Counted from the first letter of the stretch, positions 1 to 11,641 are shown. The stretch is 64,000 nucleotides of DNA from Sweltsa coloradensis (GCA_024449915.1 JAMZAV010001455.1:186001-250000), one strand, 5' to 3'. The notes: a model not told the origin generated them from the letters alone. Program-made: numbers and translations.

Positions 1-225
1 CCACATTTAAAAAAAACTAAATATTGGGCGCAGTGCGCAGGCTGAAGCCGGTAAAAGCAAATACTCTTGACTACACTACACCCAAAACTAGCCCTATAGC
101 CAAACGTTGAGGGAAGAATGTCTTTGTGTTCGAGTAATTTTAAATGAAAAGTTATAAAAATCGTAACCCGTTATCGATAAGAAGTAAACAATAATGATGG
201 GATCAATAAAAAACGGTAAAAAAGT
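1..225. other. Unassigned AT-rich start of window
   Basis: I see no coding exon or recognisable repeat here. A T-run on the minus strand at about 216-226 lies just 3' of the tRNA-like gene that follows. Confidence 0.4.
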
Positions 226-299
226 TTTCGCAGCCGGGACTCGAACCGGCGACCTTTCGCTTACAAAACGAGCGCGCTAACCGTTGGACCAACTGCGAC
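226..299 (-). tRNA. tRNA-like gene, possibly tRNA-Thr (TGT)
   Basis: The minus strand reads as a tRNA-sized unit. It has an A box (TGGTCCAACGG) and a B box (GGTTCGAGTCC), complementary ends (TCGCA/TGCGA), and an anticodon loop TTTGTAA that gives TGT. A run of six T lies just past the 3' end, where a pol III terminator would be. There is one mismatch in the anticodon stem and one extra base in the T loop. It could be a real tRNA with a sequencing error, a tRNA pseudogene, or a SINE head. I see no SINE body next to it. Confidence 0.45.
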
Positions 300-1084
300 C
301 ACACAGCATAGATGGTCCATAGCGATCCGTCCGTTTCCTTCAACCCAGCAGATATGCACGCCGACTCAAAGCGAGCGTAAAAGTTTTGTGATGGCAATTA
401 GGACACTTTTAATACTTTTAAAGCCTACTGCCAATATTTCTTGATTGTAATTGACGTCTGTTCATAGCATGTGTACGCAATTACTGTGTACTTTGGTATG
501 AAACACTTTCGAGGTGGCAGTTCTCTCGACGCATCCACACTCGATCAGAATGAGAAGGCAGCCCGTGCCATGTTGCCAAGCCAAATACCAGGTTGGCCAA
601 ACTCTCAAGAAGAAGTTTCCAACTATTACATATCGTATATTTATTGTTTATAATTACATGAAAGCCAATCATATTGAATGTTTAATGTTTAACGAACTAA
701 GCATTATTTCGTCCATTAGCCCATTAGCCTAATTTAGTGATAAACGTGTTATTTTGATGGGACGTTTCGATTTCCGAGGTTGGCAAATACTTAACTAGTC
801 AGTTAGCAACTGTACCAATAAAAGATGCAAATAAATAGGTTTTCCTAAAATGTAACAATTAAAAATAAATTAATACTTACAGTAGTAAAATAAACTATAG
901 TTGTAATATTATCTGATATAAAAATACTAACTAGGCCTTATTTTATAAGCTGTTACTGAATAATAATATTATACTCTTGAGTCCGCTGGTACACTCGATG
1001 GAGCCACTTTAAGGACTTCATTCTGAATACGTAAATCATGTTATTTATTATTTAAATAAGATTTTCATTTATAAAAGTAAGCTG
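300..1084. other. Unassigned AT-rich stretch
   Basis: Short open frames occur, but none resembles a protein I know. I recognise no repeat family here. Confidence 0.4.
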
Positions 1085-1300
1085 AAAGTTGCATCAATAA
1101 TAATGGCGGGAAAAATGAGCATCTACGTCACTATATGGTACTGATGCGAATCGGCCAATAAGGTGATGCCAAACAGTGATGTTAACTGTGCAATCTAAGT
1201 ATGTATGTAAGCCCATTGGTCAACAATGCTCTAGCAAGCTCTAGTCCTGAATCTTGACGTCACGTACTGTTTGGGCGGGAAATAAAATACTAAAAACTTT
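1085..1300. promoter_or_regulatory. Possible promoter-like motif cluster
   Basis: Within about 180 bases there are two GGCGGGAAA boxes (1105-1113, and inside TTTGGGCGGGAAA at 1270-1282). There is also a CCAAT box (1155-1159), an inverted CCAAT box in CCATTGG (1213-1219), and a perfect CRE palindrome TGACGTCA (1255-1262). Such groupings occur in promoters of cell-cycle genes, where E2F, NF-Y and CREB/ATF bind. No first exon is recognised nearby, although a possible splice acceptor (TTGATTGCAG) lies near 1350. The cluster could be chance. Confidence 0.25.
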
Positions 1301-1658
1301 GAGCCTCAAGAGAATTTAAAATATTTTCTTTAAATTGCTTTTGATTGCAGTATAATGGCGTTTTAAGTGGTTTTCTATCCATTTTTTACACCCACGTCAA
1401 TTTTTGGACTTGGTGCATATTCCCTATTGCACTCAGGAGCTATATACGATGCGACCAAGTGCATAGACAATCAGAATACTTCTCTGATTTAAGAGGAGAA
1501 ACGCTAACTAGACCCGCGGGAAAACAAAAATGGCAGAGACAAAATGACCTAGGGATCTCCAAACTTGAAAGGTTCTAAGCAAAATGACCGAGTCCAGCCG
1601 ACGAGTATACCAACCCCTACCTGGCGATATGGAAAAATATTCGTAAAATACTGTAATC

Positions 1659-1661
<3 letters not shown>

Positions 1662-1718
<57 letters not shown>
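1662..1718. repeat. (CA)n microsatellite
   Basis: An uninterrupted CA dinucleotide run of about 28 units. Open frames through it encode only Thr-His or Cys-Val repeats and are not genes. Confidence 0.95.
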
Positions 1719-1836
1719 GTGACACAAGTTATGGCCCGGTTTCTCGGCAAAAAATAATTAATTCCCTGTTAATATTCAGTAGTCACAGATGTCCGTATCA
1801 CAACGAACAATCTTTGCTGGTCTCCCCACGTTTAGA

Positions 1837-2423
1837 TGGATGAGCGTAGCGAGCGTAGCGAGCGAAGCGAAAACTTCAATTTAACTGACCCCTCAAAAAA
1901 TTTAGCTCCAATGTTTTTTTGTTTTTTTTCTGTCTGTTTGTTCGCACGATTCCGGGCAAACGGCATATGCGATCTTGATGAAATTTTGACAGGACTTTCG
2001 AAATCTCTGTACTTAGACCTGCCACGTTTTTGGGTACAATCGAAGAAAAATTTCACATGAATATCGTACTTTTACGATTTTTTTCGATTTTTAGTGCGAA
2101 ATTTTCGTGACATTTTCCCCGATTCTGACCAAACGGGTGGGGCTAGAACGTTCATATTTCACATGGACATTAAGGTTATGGTGATGTAGTACCTTTTGAA
2201 AGAAAAAGTTGAAAAAAATAGCCAGAATCCATAGAAATAAAGGTTTTAAAATGAGTTTTTTTAGGTTTAAAATAACAATTAACAAGTAACAATAGAAACT
2301 TGACAACAATCAACCTACAATGCATTCAAAAAGCACTTGCAAAGGAAAAGTGGTCCTACGCAAACTAAAAACCTACAAAAACGCTCATCCATCAACGCGG
2401 CGGGACTTTAGCGTTTCCCTAGT
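1837..2423 (+). mobile_element. HLE-A1, Helentron-like non-autonomous element
   Basis: It starts TGGATGAGCG with several GTAGCGAGCG-type repeats. It continues through a T-run, a TCTGTCTGTTTGTTCG core and GGGCAAACGGCATATGCGAT. Near the 3' end it has GCTCATCCA, the inverse of the start, then a hairpin (AACGC...GCGTT) and CCCTAGT. This is the family anatomy used for all A1 copies below. No Rep/helicase coding is present. Confidence 0.75.
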
Positions 2424-2512
2424 TACTTCCAAACGCAGGAGGCAAACGTAAGGAGCCGCGCGTGGCTTGGCCCGGTGCGCTTCCACCTAGATTTCGCTTT
2501 CACGCTACGCAC

Positions 2513-2599
2513 GCAAGCCCGTTAAACACCGTCCACACTTGGCTCGCTCACTCGTCTAAAAACGACTTTGACTTTGACTTTCCTTTATTTGGACGAATG

Positions 2600-2600
<1 letters not shown>
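2513..2600 (+). mobile_element. HLE-B 3'-end fragment
   Basis: It contains GGCTCGCTCACTCGTCTAAA, then AACGACTTTGACTTTGACTT. This matches the HLE-B terminus (ACTCGTTTAACAACGACTTT) but is degraded and lacks a clean CTAG. Confidence 0.4.
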
Positions 2601-2880
<280 letters not shown>

Positions 2881-3329
2881 AGAGCGCTTAAAAAATTAAA
2901 ATTAAACAAATTTCTCCTTTATTTTTTAAAACTAAAAGTTCAATTTAAAAAAATATCCCAATGTTACCACTATGAATGTTGACAGCTAACAACATTTTCA
3001 AAAATTTATCTTGCCCTGCCAACTTAACAAAAAATAAAATACTGCAAAAAATCAAGTTTTACCAAGCTTTACTAAATTGCATTTAATTTGAGTAGCATAA
3101 ATGACGGATGCAAAATATATCTAGCCGAAATAGGTTGCATAATTGTACCTTTCTAAAACATATTTATGAATCTTGATACCTTTAAGACGTTGGCTTTGGC
3201 GATGTGATATGTTTTGGTGTCGCCCGCGTCCTCGTGCATAGCGATATAGGGATCCTAGCAGTGGCAGACAAGTCTCGACTTAGTGACTCACAGCTGCAGC
3301 CGCTCTTGAAGGTTCGCAAATTATTTGCT
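2881..3329. other. Unassigned AT-rich stretch
   Basis: I recognise no gene or repeat terminus here. Confidence 0.35.
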
Positions 3330-3400
3330 TCTCTATGTACCCGGGTACTCAACACACGACTCGCTCACTCATCTAACAACGACTTTGGCATTTTCCTAGT
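3330..3400 (+). mobile_element. HLE-B 3' end
   Basis: It has ACCCGGGTACTCAACACACG, then CTCACTCATCTAACAACGAC and the terminal TTTTCCTAGT. It directly abuts the 5' start of another HLE-B copy. Confidence 0.65.
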
Positions 3401-3580
3401 TAGACGAGTGAGCGCGATGCGAATTTCGAACGGCCCTTTGCCGTGATTATATCTGTTTTTGTATAATGTATGATTGTTCTATCCCAAACGACCAAATGGC
3501 CAAACAGATTGAGCTGAAATTTAACTTAGAACTGCTAACAAAATGAGCAAAATCTGGTGTGATTTGAAACGTACAATAAA
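3401..3580 (+). mobile_element. HLE-B 5' part
   Basis: It starts TAGACGAGTGAGCGCGATGC and contains ATTGAGCTGAAATTT and AGAACTGCTAACAAAATGAG, both typical of the HLE-B interior. It becomes unrecognisable after about 3580, and no 3' end in the same orientation is evident. Confidence 0.55.
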
Positions 3581-4195
3581 AAATAAATAAAAAACTAAAT
3601 AATTAAATAAATAAATAGGCTTGAAATATTGTGGATTCACTTTAACGACAATGCTTTCGTTCATGAAAAAAAAAAAAAATTTAAATGTCAGGCAGTGACC
3701 CAGGTGTATCGAATCTAGCACGCTCAAGGTTACCCAAAATTCCGCTGGGAGATTGAGTAAACCGTACAAATCTTTACACGTATTTCGTACTGGCTTTGTT
3801 TTTCCATATCGATGGTGAAGAACCAATTCTTTCTATCTGCCATTTTCTGCAAAAATGGGAATTTTTGTGTCTATGGATACACAAAATTATTTCGATTTTT
3901 GTAATGTTAAAAGCTCCTATCTTACAATGCTTAAACATTTCCAAAAGGGACATAATAGTCTACTATGTACTATATTATAGTACTACCTTTACATCAATAT
4001 CTCCTATCTGCCACCGCCAACTTGTTACTTTTTTTGAATTAGTTTTAATGCTCTCCTGAACAATTTGCTTTTTGGCAGATATAAGGTATTGGTCTTCACC
4101 ATCCATATGTTTTCCATCATCCATTTCATTAGTATTGTATGCATTTCAAAACATGTTCTCTTTTTTAAATACAATCCAGAAATTGAAAAAATCTT
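3581..4195. other. Unassigned AT-rich stretch
   Basis: This may be diverged HLE-B interior. No exon is recognised. Confidence 0.3.
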
Positions 4196-4197
4196 TC

Positions 4198-4256
4198 CCG
4201 ACCGTTGTTTGAACCCGGGTCTCCCACTTCCCGGATATAAAGGAGCCTTAGCCAAC
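4198..4256 (-). repeat. tRNA-like module (SINE head or tRNA pseudogene)
   Basis: On the minus strand an A-box-like AGTCCAGTTGGCTAAGG and a B-box-like GGGTTCAAAC lie at tRNA spacing. The flank TCCAGAAATTGAAAAAATC resembles the hairpin arm of the other tRNA-bearing modules in the window. Confidence 0.4.
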
Positions 4257-4259
4257 TGG

Positions 4260-4298
4260 ACTAGGGAAACGCCAAAGTTGTTGTTAGACGAGTAAGAC
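4260..4298 (-). mobile_element. HLE-B 3'-end fragment
   Basis: On the minus strand it reads TTACTCGTCTAACAAC, then ACTTTGGCGTTTCCCTAG, a clean HLE-B terminus. The rest of the element is not contiguous with it. Confidence 0.5.
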
Positions 4299-4325
4299 AT
4301 TTGCATTCAAGTTAATTGGTATTAT

Positions 4326-5018
4326 TTAAGCAAGCGAAGCGAGCGTTTCCACTTGACTGCCGGAAAAAATAGTCACTGTTTCTTTTTTTTTATGTTTTGC
4401 CATAACATTCGAACGGAGGTTCGGATCGAGTTGAAATTTGGACCATCCGCAAGCTTCGTTCTGGATTGAATGTCATTAGTTTTGTGGCAAAATCGTTCAA
4501 AAAATTACAAAGTTACATTAAAGTTAATCGAAAGTTTTTTTTTAAAACTAAACGGTGACAAAATCTGAGGTAGCCAAATCATTTAGAATGTCCGTCCGAT
4601 CACGAATATGTTAATTTTATTTTGATCAGATAAGAAGTGTAGAAATTACATTTTAACAAAAGTAACGTTACCATGGCAACGAAAAGTCGCACGAGGTTTC
4701 TGGCCACTATGCACTGCCACCTAGAAATAATCAAAATACTATCGAGGAAGCAGTGTTTTATTTGTGACCAAAGAGTTAAAATAGTTTTCCCAAGGAAATG
4801 ATGTCAAGGTCCTCTAGCTAGAGGGCTGTGGATTTTATCCACAAAGTAAATGTTTACCCACGGGTTTACCCAAATACCTTGGCAATAATAACTAATATTG
4901 AAAACATGGCCCCGTGGACAGCGAACGAAGCAAATTTTAAAATTTAAAAAATATGCAATGTGGGTCTAGCTATAGCACGTGCTCGCTTATCAACGCGTCC
5001 AACTGAGCGTTTCCTAGT
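4326..5018 (+). mobile_element. HLE-C element
   Basis: It starts TTAAGCAAGCGAAGCGAGCG. Near the end it has GCTCGCTTA, an inverse of the start, then a hairpin AACGCG...GAGCGTT and TCCTAGT. The interior carries GGATCGAGTTGAAATTTGG, equivalent to the ATGAAATTTTG core of other HLEs. It is a third family with the same anatomy but little interior similarity to A or B. Confidence 0.65.
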
Positions 5019-5119
5019 TTAAGGTATAAACTATAAAGTTTTGAGATTAGTAGGTATAAGGGCGTTTATACTGTAAGGCTATAATACGCCACTCTAGAAG
5101 GTCTATGATAAGCTAGGGA
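5019..5119. other. Unassigned spacer
   Basis: A short stretch between HLE-C and the foldback, with no recognised feature. Confidence 0.3.
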
Positions 5120-6290
5120 GGAAAAACCATTGATATTTAACTACTGTTAGGCTAGATTAGCAGTAGGTGGTCCACTACCGTAACAATTAGAAGCCATCTT
5201 GAAATCCCAGTGTGCATGTTAATTAAATGGGAGCAATTTGTAGACCGAATATTTTTAAAGTTGGCTGCCAGTTTGACAGGTGAGCATACAAGCCTTTAAC
5301 ATTAAATGATTACTAAATTCCCTTATGCAATAACGTCTTATTGTTTCTGTTAGTGCATTCCCATGCTGCACAAGCTAAAACCAGGGTGGGCCGATTTTTT
5401 TTTTTTTTTTTAAAGTCGTAATACTGCGGAAAAGTTTCGACAGGTGAGCATACAAGCCTTTAACATTAAATGATTACTAAATTCCCGTCATGCAATAACG
5501 TCTTATTGTTTCTGTTAGTGCATTCCCATGCTGCACAAGCTAAAACCAGGGTGGGCCGATTTTTTTTTTTTTTTTTAAAGTCGTAATACTGCGGAAAAGT
5601 TTCGAATTGTGGAGACTGAAAAAAAAAAAAATCGGTTCATATCTTCCGGTCGCGCATGTGCTCTAAAGTTTTCCAAAGTTTGGATTTTTTTTTTTTTTTT
5701 TTTAGTTGTAATACCGCGGAAAAGTTGCGAATTGGGAAGACTAAAAAGGGTAAAAAAAAAAAAAATAAATTCACATCTTCCGGTCGCACATGTGCTCTAA
5801 AGTTTTCCAAAATTTTGAAAAATTCACATTTTTACGATAATTTTTAATATTTTTAACATAGAAGAAAACTTTAAAATATGAAGAATTCGAGCTTTTACAT
5901 TCGGGAAGAGGCTAATTTAAAAATGTTAAAAATTATCGTAAAAATGTGAATTTTTTCAAAATTTTGGAAAAGTTTAGAGCACGTGCGCGACCGGAAGATA
6001 TAAACCGATTTTTTATTTTTATTATTTATTTTTTATTCACAATTCGCAACTTTTCCGTGGTATTACGAATTTTAAAAAAAAAAATTGTTTTTTCGGCCCA
6101 CCCTAAAAACCACATCACACAATTCAGTTTAATACTTTATTGCTTTAAAAAAGAATAAATTAAAACTCAAAATCGCCATTTTGAACTGGATTTTCGACGC
6201 TTCAATTTGCTACGCTCGCGCCTGTGCGGAAGTATTGGACACTGCTAATCTAGCCTACAATAGGGGTTTAATATCAATGGGAAAAAACCC
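5120..6290. mobile_element. Large foldback (inverted-repeat) element
   Basis: The outer arms AAACCATTGATATTTAA (about 5125) and TTTAATATCAATGGG (about 6268) are inverse. The inner arms match from CCAGGGTGGGCCGA (5381) to TCGGCCCACCCT (6093), and from ATCTTCCGGTCGCGCA (5640) to TGCGCGACCGGAAGAT (5984). The fold centre is near 5900. The left arm carries an extra direct duplication of about 165 bp (5273-5440 and 5440-5605) beginning GACAGGTGAGCATACAAGCC. No coding is seen. Confidence 0.75.
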
Positions 6291-6299
6291 ATCCAGCCT

Positions 6300-6385
6300 T
6301 ATATAGGGGAGGGGAGGAAATGGATGTTACTGGATACTCAACACATACTTGCTTACTCGTATCACGACTTAGGCGTTTTCCGAGT
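6300..6385 (+). mobile_element. HLE-B 3' end
   Basis: It has GGATACTCAACACATACTTG, then CGACTTAGGCGTTTTCCGAGT. This is the HLE-B terminus with CGAG in place of CTAG. Confidence 0.45.
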
Positions 6386-6457
6386 TTTGATGTTTTGTAG
6401 AAAATGAGTCCAATCGTTTTCCGCGACAGTTTGCTTCATGCGACTCAAAATATCCAA

Positions 6458-7278
6458 ACTAGGAAGATTCGCAAACGCTTTTTTTAGTCGCGTTGATGGA
6501 TGAGCTTTTTTAGTTTTTAGTATGAGTGGGATCTCTTTACTTTCAAGTTCCATTGCAAAATCATTTAAAGTAGTACTACATGCTATAGTAATTAAAATGT
6601 CAAATATCTGGAGGCCCAAAGACTTGCTTTTTGTACGCATTGTAGGTGATTGTTGTCATGTTTCTATTAGTTACTTGTTAATTATTTTTATTAACCTCAA
6701 AAAACTTATATTAAAACTTTTATTTCTATGGATTATGGTTTACCTTTTTCGACTCTTTCTTTCAAAAGGTACTACATCACCATAACCTTAATGTCCATAC
6801 AAAAAATGAATTCGTTGTAGCCCCACAGTTTGGTCATAATTTGCCCAAACATCACGAAAAAATCGAAAAAAATCTCAAAAGTACGATTTCTATGAGAAAT
6901 ATTTCTTCAAATGTCTCTCAAATCATAACATATTTAATTTAAATGATTTCAAACGTTTCCATAAAATTTCATCAAGATTAGAGCAGCCGTTTGCCCGGTC
7001 GCGAGCCAAATATCACGAAAATATCGCACTAAAAATCGAAAAAAAATCGTAAAAGTACGATATTCATGAGAAATATTTCTTTGATTGTACCCAAAAACAA
7101 TACAACTCTAAGTTCAGAGATTTCGAAAGTCCTCTCCAATTCTTCATCAAGATCGGATATGCCGTTTGCCTGGTAGAGAGTTAACAAACAGACAAAAAAA
7201 CAAACAAACAAACAAAAAAACATCCGAGCTAAATTTTTTTGGGGTCAGTGGAATTAAAGTCTTCGCTTCGCTCATCCA
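6458..7278 (-). mobile_element. HLE-A1, full-length or nearly so
   Basis: Read on the minus strand, it starts TGGATGAGCGAAGCGAAGAC at 7278 and ends with GCTCATCCATCAACGCGACT, a hairpin and TTCCTAGT at 6458. The interior has the TCTGT/GGCAAACGGC core and two related modules. Each holds a CGTAAAAGTACGAT stretch. Confidence 0.75.
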
Positions 7279-7600
7279 ATTATATCCATTTACCAATGTA
7301 GGGCCTACGTGCGAAAAAAACAAATAGTTATCCTAATCCTAATAATTATTAAGCCAATAAAAAAATATTGATGAATTGTGATAAGTAAGTAATGAATTAA
7401 TAGGCCCTTAAAACATATTTTGTGAATACTTATGTTGGTAATATTGTAAGTGTTCAATACTTTATTGTCCTCCTATGTAACTCTGATTTCATAATTTTCG
7501 TTGACGCCCTTATTAGTCGAATAGCGCACAATTTGCCGGTCCAACCGCAGAGTAAGAATCCTACAAAGAGGCCCCTCATGTTCCTTAGATTAGAGTGAAG
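7279..7600. other. Unassigned stretch
   Basis: I see no supported feature here. Confidence 0.3.
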
Positions 7601-7962
7601 TGTGTGGTTCATTGGTCTTGTGATTAGCGTATCTCCTTCCAATGCAGTAGGTCCGTGGTTCGATTCCCACTGGAGGCAGAGGTTTTTAACTACTTATGAT
7701 TTGGAAGTTGTTTACGGTGAATTTGGAGCCGTCGTAGAAACGAGGAACATAATACATTCTTAGATTGTTCCAACTCAGCCATATTGATTTTGGTGCTGTC
7801 CGCGGGTGGAATCGTGTCCAGCTTGATTGATCGGCACCGTTCGCTCGTCGACCGTTTCGGCGCCTACAGGGTTGGCTAGCTTTTGGTCGGTTTTAAATTT
7901 AATGTCACTCATTGAAAATCAGTTCTGTGATAAGAACTTGTTTATTAGTTTAACCCATTGAC
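7601..7962 (+). mobile_element. SINE-A, with tRNA-like head
   Basis: The head is TTGGTCTTGTGATTAGCG, with a B box GGTTCGATTCCC at tRNA spacing. The body contains GGAGCCGTC, CCTACAGGGTTGGCT and TCAGTTCTGTGAT, and a TTTATT-like tail follows. Bodies matching this occur near 13.4, 37.6 and 41.3 kb, so it is a dispersed family. Confidence 0.65.
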
Positions 7963-8339
7963 ATGTACATTACACACATATTATAGGAGTTATTGTACCG
8001 AAATAACGATATTTGCTTCAGTTAGCTTATTTGTAATGAATAACTTTTCTTATTCGTTGATTAAGTAGAAAGCGATCAAATTCCAACTAATGATAGCAAT
8101 TTGATAATGTTTTTACAAGATTTGTTTTTGTGCATTGGAAATTAACATTAAAAATAGTAAAACTATCCTCGTAAATAAGTTTGTATTATAACTATTATTA
8201 TTATTATGACGCTTATTAATTTCAGACGCGTTGATGGCTGATCTTGTGGCTTATCTCCCGCATTCCTAAATTCGGAAAATCGTAATAAAAAAATTTTTGT
8301 TTAAAAAAATTATTTGATTGTATTCTCTTACATTGTAAG
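7963..8339. other. Unassigned AT-rich stretch
   Basis: Only a short ATT repeat near 8190 stands out. Confidence 0.3.
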
Positions 8340-8821
8340 CTTATCTAAGTTAAAGGTTTCGAAGGTTTTCAGAAAATGCCTTTTATATCAGAGTAACCGT
8401 TTGTCCTTAAACAGAACCAACAGACAAATATTTTCACAAAAGTCAGAAAAAAAAACGTAGAACATTTTTAGCGGAATCATTTCTTTGATTGAGTTAGAAA
8501 GTGGCAGTTCCATGATTAATGGTTTGAAAGGTTCTCTGAAAATGTGAGAAACTTTGAGTCCGGTATCCGTTTGTTCGATAGAAAATAAAAACTCGGACAA
8601 CTTTTTTATTATTAAAATATCGTGAAGTACGATTTTCATTGGGAATATTTCTTCGATTGTAGCTAAAAAAACGTATCATTTCTAAATTAAAATATGTTTT
8701 GAAGATTCCCTGAAAAGATAATGAAGATCAGTTGGCCTTTTGTCTAGTAGAGAGCGAACAAACAAATACCTGAAATTTGTAGTCGGGCCAGACAAAGTGA
8801 AATCTTCGGTCCGCTCATCCA
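8340..8821 (-). mobile_element. Diverged HLE-A copy
   Basis: On the minus strand it starts TTGGATGAGCGGACCGAAGA at 8821 and contains the TCTAC/TTTGTTCGCTCTCTACTAG core. The interior repeats degenerate modules. The 3' terminus is not recognisable. Confidence 0.5.
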
Positions 8822-9555
8822 ATTAATCCGTAATAATATTCTGGGGCTATTTTGTATCTTGCCTAGTTCTACTTTAAGCCAAATAATATCCCAGCCGGAA
8901 ATATGACCAGAGAATTACATCACTTGAAGCAATAACAGGAAACTCTAACCGCATTCTCGTCCTTACTAAACCCGTGACTCGACCCGTCCTCTGGTCATGC
9001 GATGCAACGAGCACGGAGGGTAACCGAGACGATTCACTTCAGCTTCTATATATTTTGACAAATAAATGTCAATTCAATTATTTTAAAATATGCCATTCAA
9101 ATTATTCAAGTTCTTAAGTCGCGAGAAAACAAAAACTAGGTACATCTACGGATTAGTTTTGACAAATTCAGTAAAAAAAAATAAGCCGTCCGTGGCGGCT
9201 CATACGATTAGGGTCATTAACTTTGCTCCCTTAAATTGGAATTACAGACTTAAAATAGTTTCGTATATTTGCACTATTTTTGCACTTTTATGTACCTAAT
9301 CTTGATTTTTGCACTTCCACTATGTTGAAGCATTTAGCATTTCAAAATGGGGGAACCAAGTTCATGGTGGCTTTCCCACTTTCAAAATCGGGCTTAAAAC
9401 GAAGAACATAATTATGCACCAATTATGGACCTTTTTGCACCCTTCTTTTTTATTTTTGTACCCCTCCCCATTCGCAAGAATTCGCAATTCAAAATGGGGG
9501 GGGGGGGGGCAAGTGAATGTTATTTTTCAAAATAATTTTGGAGAAGTGAAACTGT
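8822..9555. other. Mostly unassigned
   Basis: A short piece at 9185-9215 (CGTGGCGGCTCATACGATTAG) resembles the SINE-F head found at 55.6 kb. A run of about 13 G lies near 9496. No gene is seen. Confidence 0.35.
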
Positions 9556-9559
9556 GCTC

Positions 9560-10317
9560 TATATTACCTGCTATTAATGGTCTCTCTAATTGCAAAGTCT
9601 TGATTTTTGCACCACTAAACTATAGAATCTATGGTGGTGTGGATATTAAAATATATGAACAAATAGAAGGTAGAAAAGTTTACGATTATTTTTAACCATA
9701 GAACAGAAGAAAAAAAACTGGACTCTTAATTAGGAGCTATCAAAGCTCTCTCAAATTGCAAAGTTCTGATTTTTTCACCACGAAACTAAAGAATCTACGG
9801 GGGTGTGAATAATAAAATAAATGAACAAAATATAGAAGGTAGAAAAGTTTACGATTTTTCAAAACCATTGTACAAAAGTAAAAGAAACTGGGCTAATAAT
9901 GCTCTCTCAAATTGCGAAGTTCTGATTTTTTCACCACTAAACTATAGAATCTACGGGGGTGTCAATATTAAAATAAATGAGCAAATGGAAGGTAGAAAAG
10001 TTTACGATTCTTAAAACCATTGTACAGAAGCAAAAAAAAAACTGGTTTCTCAATTAGCAGCTATTAAAGCTCTCTTAGATTGCAAAGTCCTTAATTTTGC
10101 ACCACTAAACTATAGAATCTACTGTTGTATGAATATTAAAATAAATAAAATGAGCAAATTGAAGGTAGAAAAGTTTACGATTTTTTAAACCATTGTACAG
10201 AAGTAAAAAAAAAAAAAACTGGGCTCTTAATTAGCAGTTATTAATGCTCTCTCAAATTGCAAAGTCCTGATTTTTGCACCACTCAACTATAGAATCTACG
10301 GGAGTGTGAATATTAAA
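9560..10317. repeat. Tandem repeat, about 166-bp unit, five copies
   Basis: The anchor CTCTCTCAAATTGCAAAGT recurs at about 9580, 9744, 9901, 10069 and 10245. Each unit also carries CACCACTAAACTATAGAATC and GAAGGTAGAAAAGTTTACGA. Copies differ by small indels and substitutions. The right end is cut by an HLE-A2. Confidence 0.85.
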
Positions 10318-10612
10318 ACTAGGAAGCTTCGCAAACGCTTATTCAGGCGCGTTGTTTGATGAGCGTACTTGGTGCATTGAGCGCTGCCATATATGATATG
10401 CAGATTTTCTGTTGTTCTGTGAAAAAATCATTACTAAGTCGAATAATATTTGTTTTTACGAAACAAAATCGTAAATTTAAAAAATAAAAAAATCGTAAAA
10501 TTGCGATTTTCATGAGTAATAATTTTTCGATTGCGCTCAAATTTCGCACGAATATATTAATTCATAAAATTAAGGTTCTGTAAAAAAAAATTACAATCGG
10601 AAAGCATGTAGG
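10318..10612 (-). mobile_element. HLE-A2, 5'-truncated
   Basis: The 3' terminus is intact (ACTAGGAAGCTTCGCAAACG on the plus strand). The characteristic A2 stretch of bases that reads AACAGAAAATC on the minus strand follows. The copy fades at about 10612 without the GGATGAGC start. Confidence 0.6.
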
Positions 10613-11439
10613 TTAGGGTGGAGTGAAAATATCAAGTTTCAGATAAGGGAATGGAATACCCGGGAAAGTTGTGGAGGACCTCCATTATGAACAGAAAAAA
10701 ATATTTGTCACCTGGCTTAATTCAGGTGCCCCAAGAATTTACAAAATTTATAATTTTTCGAAAATTCCACTTTTCATATTATGTGCGATAATTTTTTTGA
10801 GTAGAACATTTTCATTAGGGTAGGTAGAAAATGTTTATAAAATTTATCTTGATGCTTTGTGCGGATTTTCCTTTACCCCCCTTTTATTTTTAAGTGCCAC
10901 AAGTATATGTCACATTTTGAACATAAAACTTACATTTTGAGATAAATGGAACTGACACCGGTATACGTTATTTGATTGCATGTATGTATTCTTTTCACTT
11001 TCACCTCTGAACAAGTGCACAGCCTACATTAAGAAAAAAAAACAGAGTTTTACATACCCCCCCCCCCCACAACTTATTAAGGGGAATAAAATATTGGCCT
11101 ATGCCTTCAACGCACAAATTTTTACCTTAAATGTTTTCATCCAAATATTGTTATCGTGGCTATAATGTTCCCAATAAATTCAATATTATGTCATTATTGC
11201 GACTTTCAGAAGTATTATAAGTAGGTCAAGATTAACTAAATCCGGACTCAAAATCTGAAGACTTAATAAGAAACGTATGAATGTGTTGTAATCAAAATTG
11301 AAAAAGGTAATTCATAAAATGCTCTTACAACACATTCGTGCCTACCATTAACCACCATTAACAAGAAAATGTTTTTTATGTAAAAGGAGATCTAACTACT
11401 CAATTAATATTATGGCAGATATAAGTGTTACTGCGAAAC
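10613..11439. other. Unassigned AT-rich stretch
   Basis: No supported gene. A C-run lies at about 11059. Confidence 0.3.
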
Positions 11440-11640
11440 AATTCATAAATAAAAAAGTCCGCCCCAACCGGGATTCGAACCACGGGTCTCCCACATTCCA
11501 GATGAGCGTCTTAACAATGCAGCTACAATTAAGAGATTAAAATGCACCCGTACTGGTGGTCTAGTGGTTCCAGACAGAGCGTCTTAAGCGTCGACCCGTG
11601 GTTCGAATCCCGATTGGGGCGGACTTTTCTAATTTCTGAA
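11440..11640. repeat. tRNA-like modules in inverted pair (hairpin)
   Basis: A minus-strand tRNA-like unit (about 11458-11530; AAAAAAGTCCGCCCCAACCG) is followed by a plus-strand one (about 11550-11625; CTGGTGGTCTAGTGGTTCC, B box GGTTCGAATCCC). The outer arms TTCATAAATAAAAAAGTCCG and CGGACTTTTCTAATTTCTGA are inverse. The same arrangement recurs at 29.0 kb. A defining feature is an AATTCAGAAATTAAAAAAGT arm next to the tRNA end. Confidence 0.65.
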
Positions 11641-11641
11641 T

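Noticed and set aside
6362..6640. Minus-strand frame of 92 residues
   Set aside because: It crosses the HLE-A1 terminus and the neighbouring spacer, so it is not a gene.
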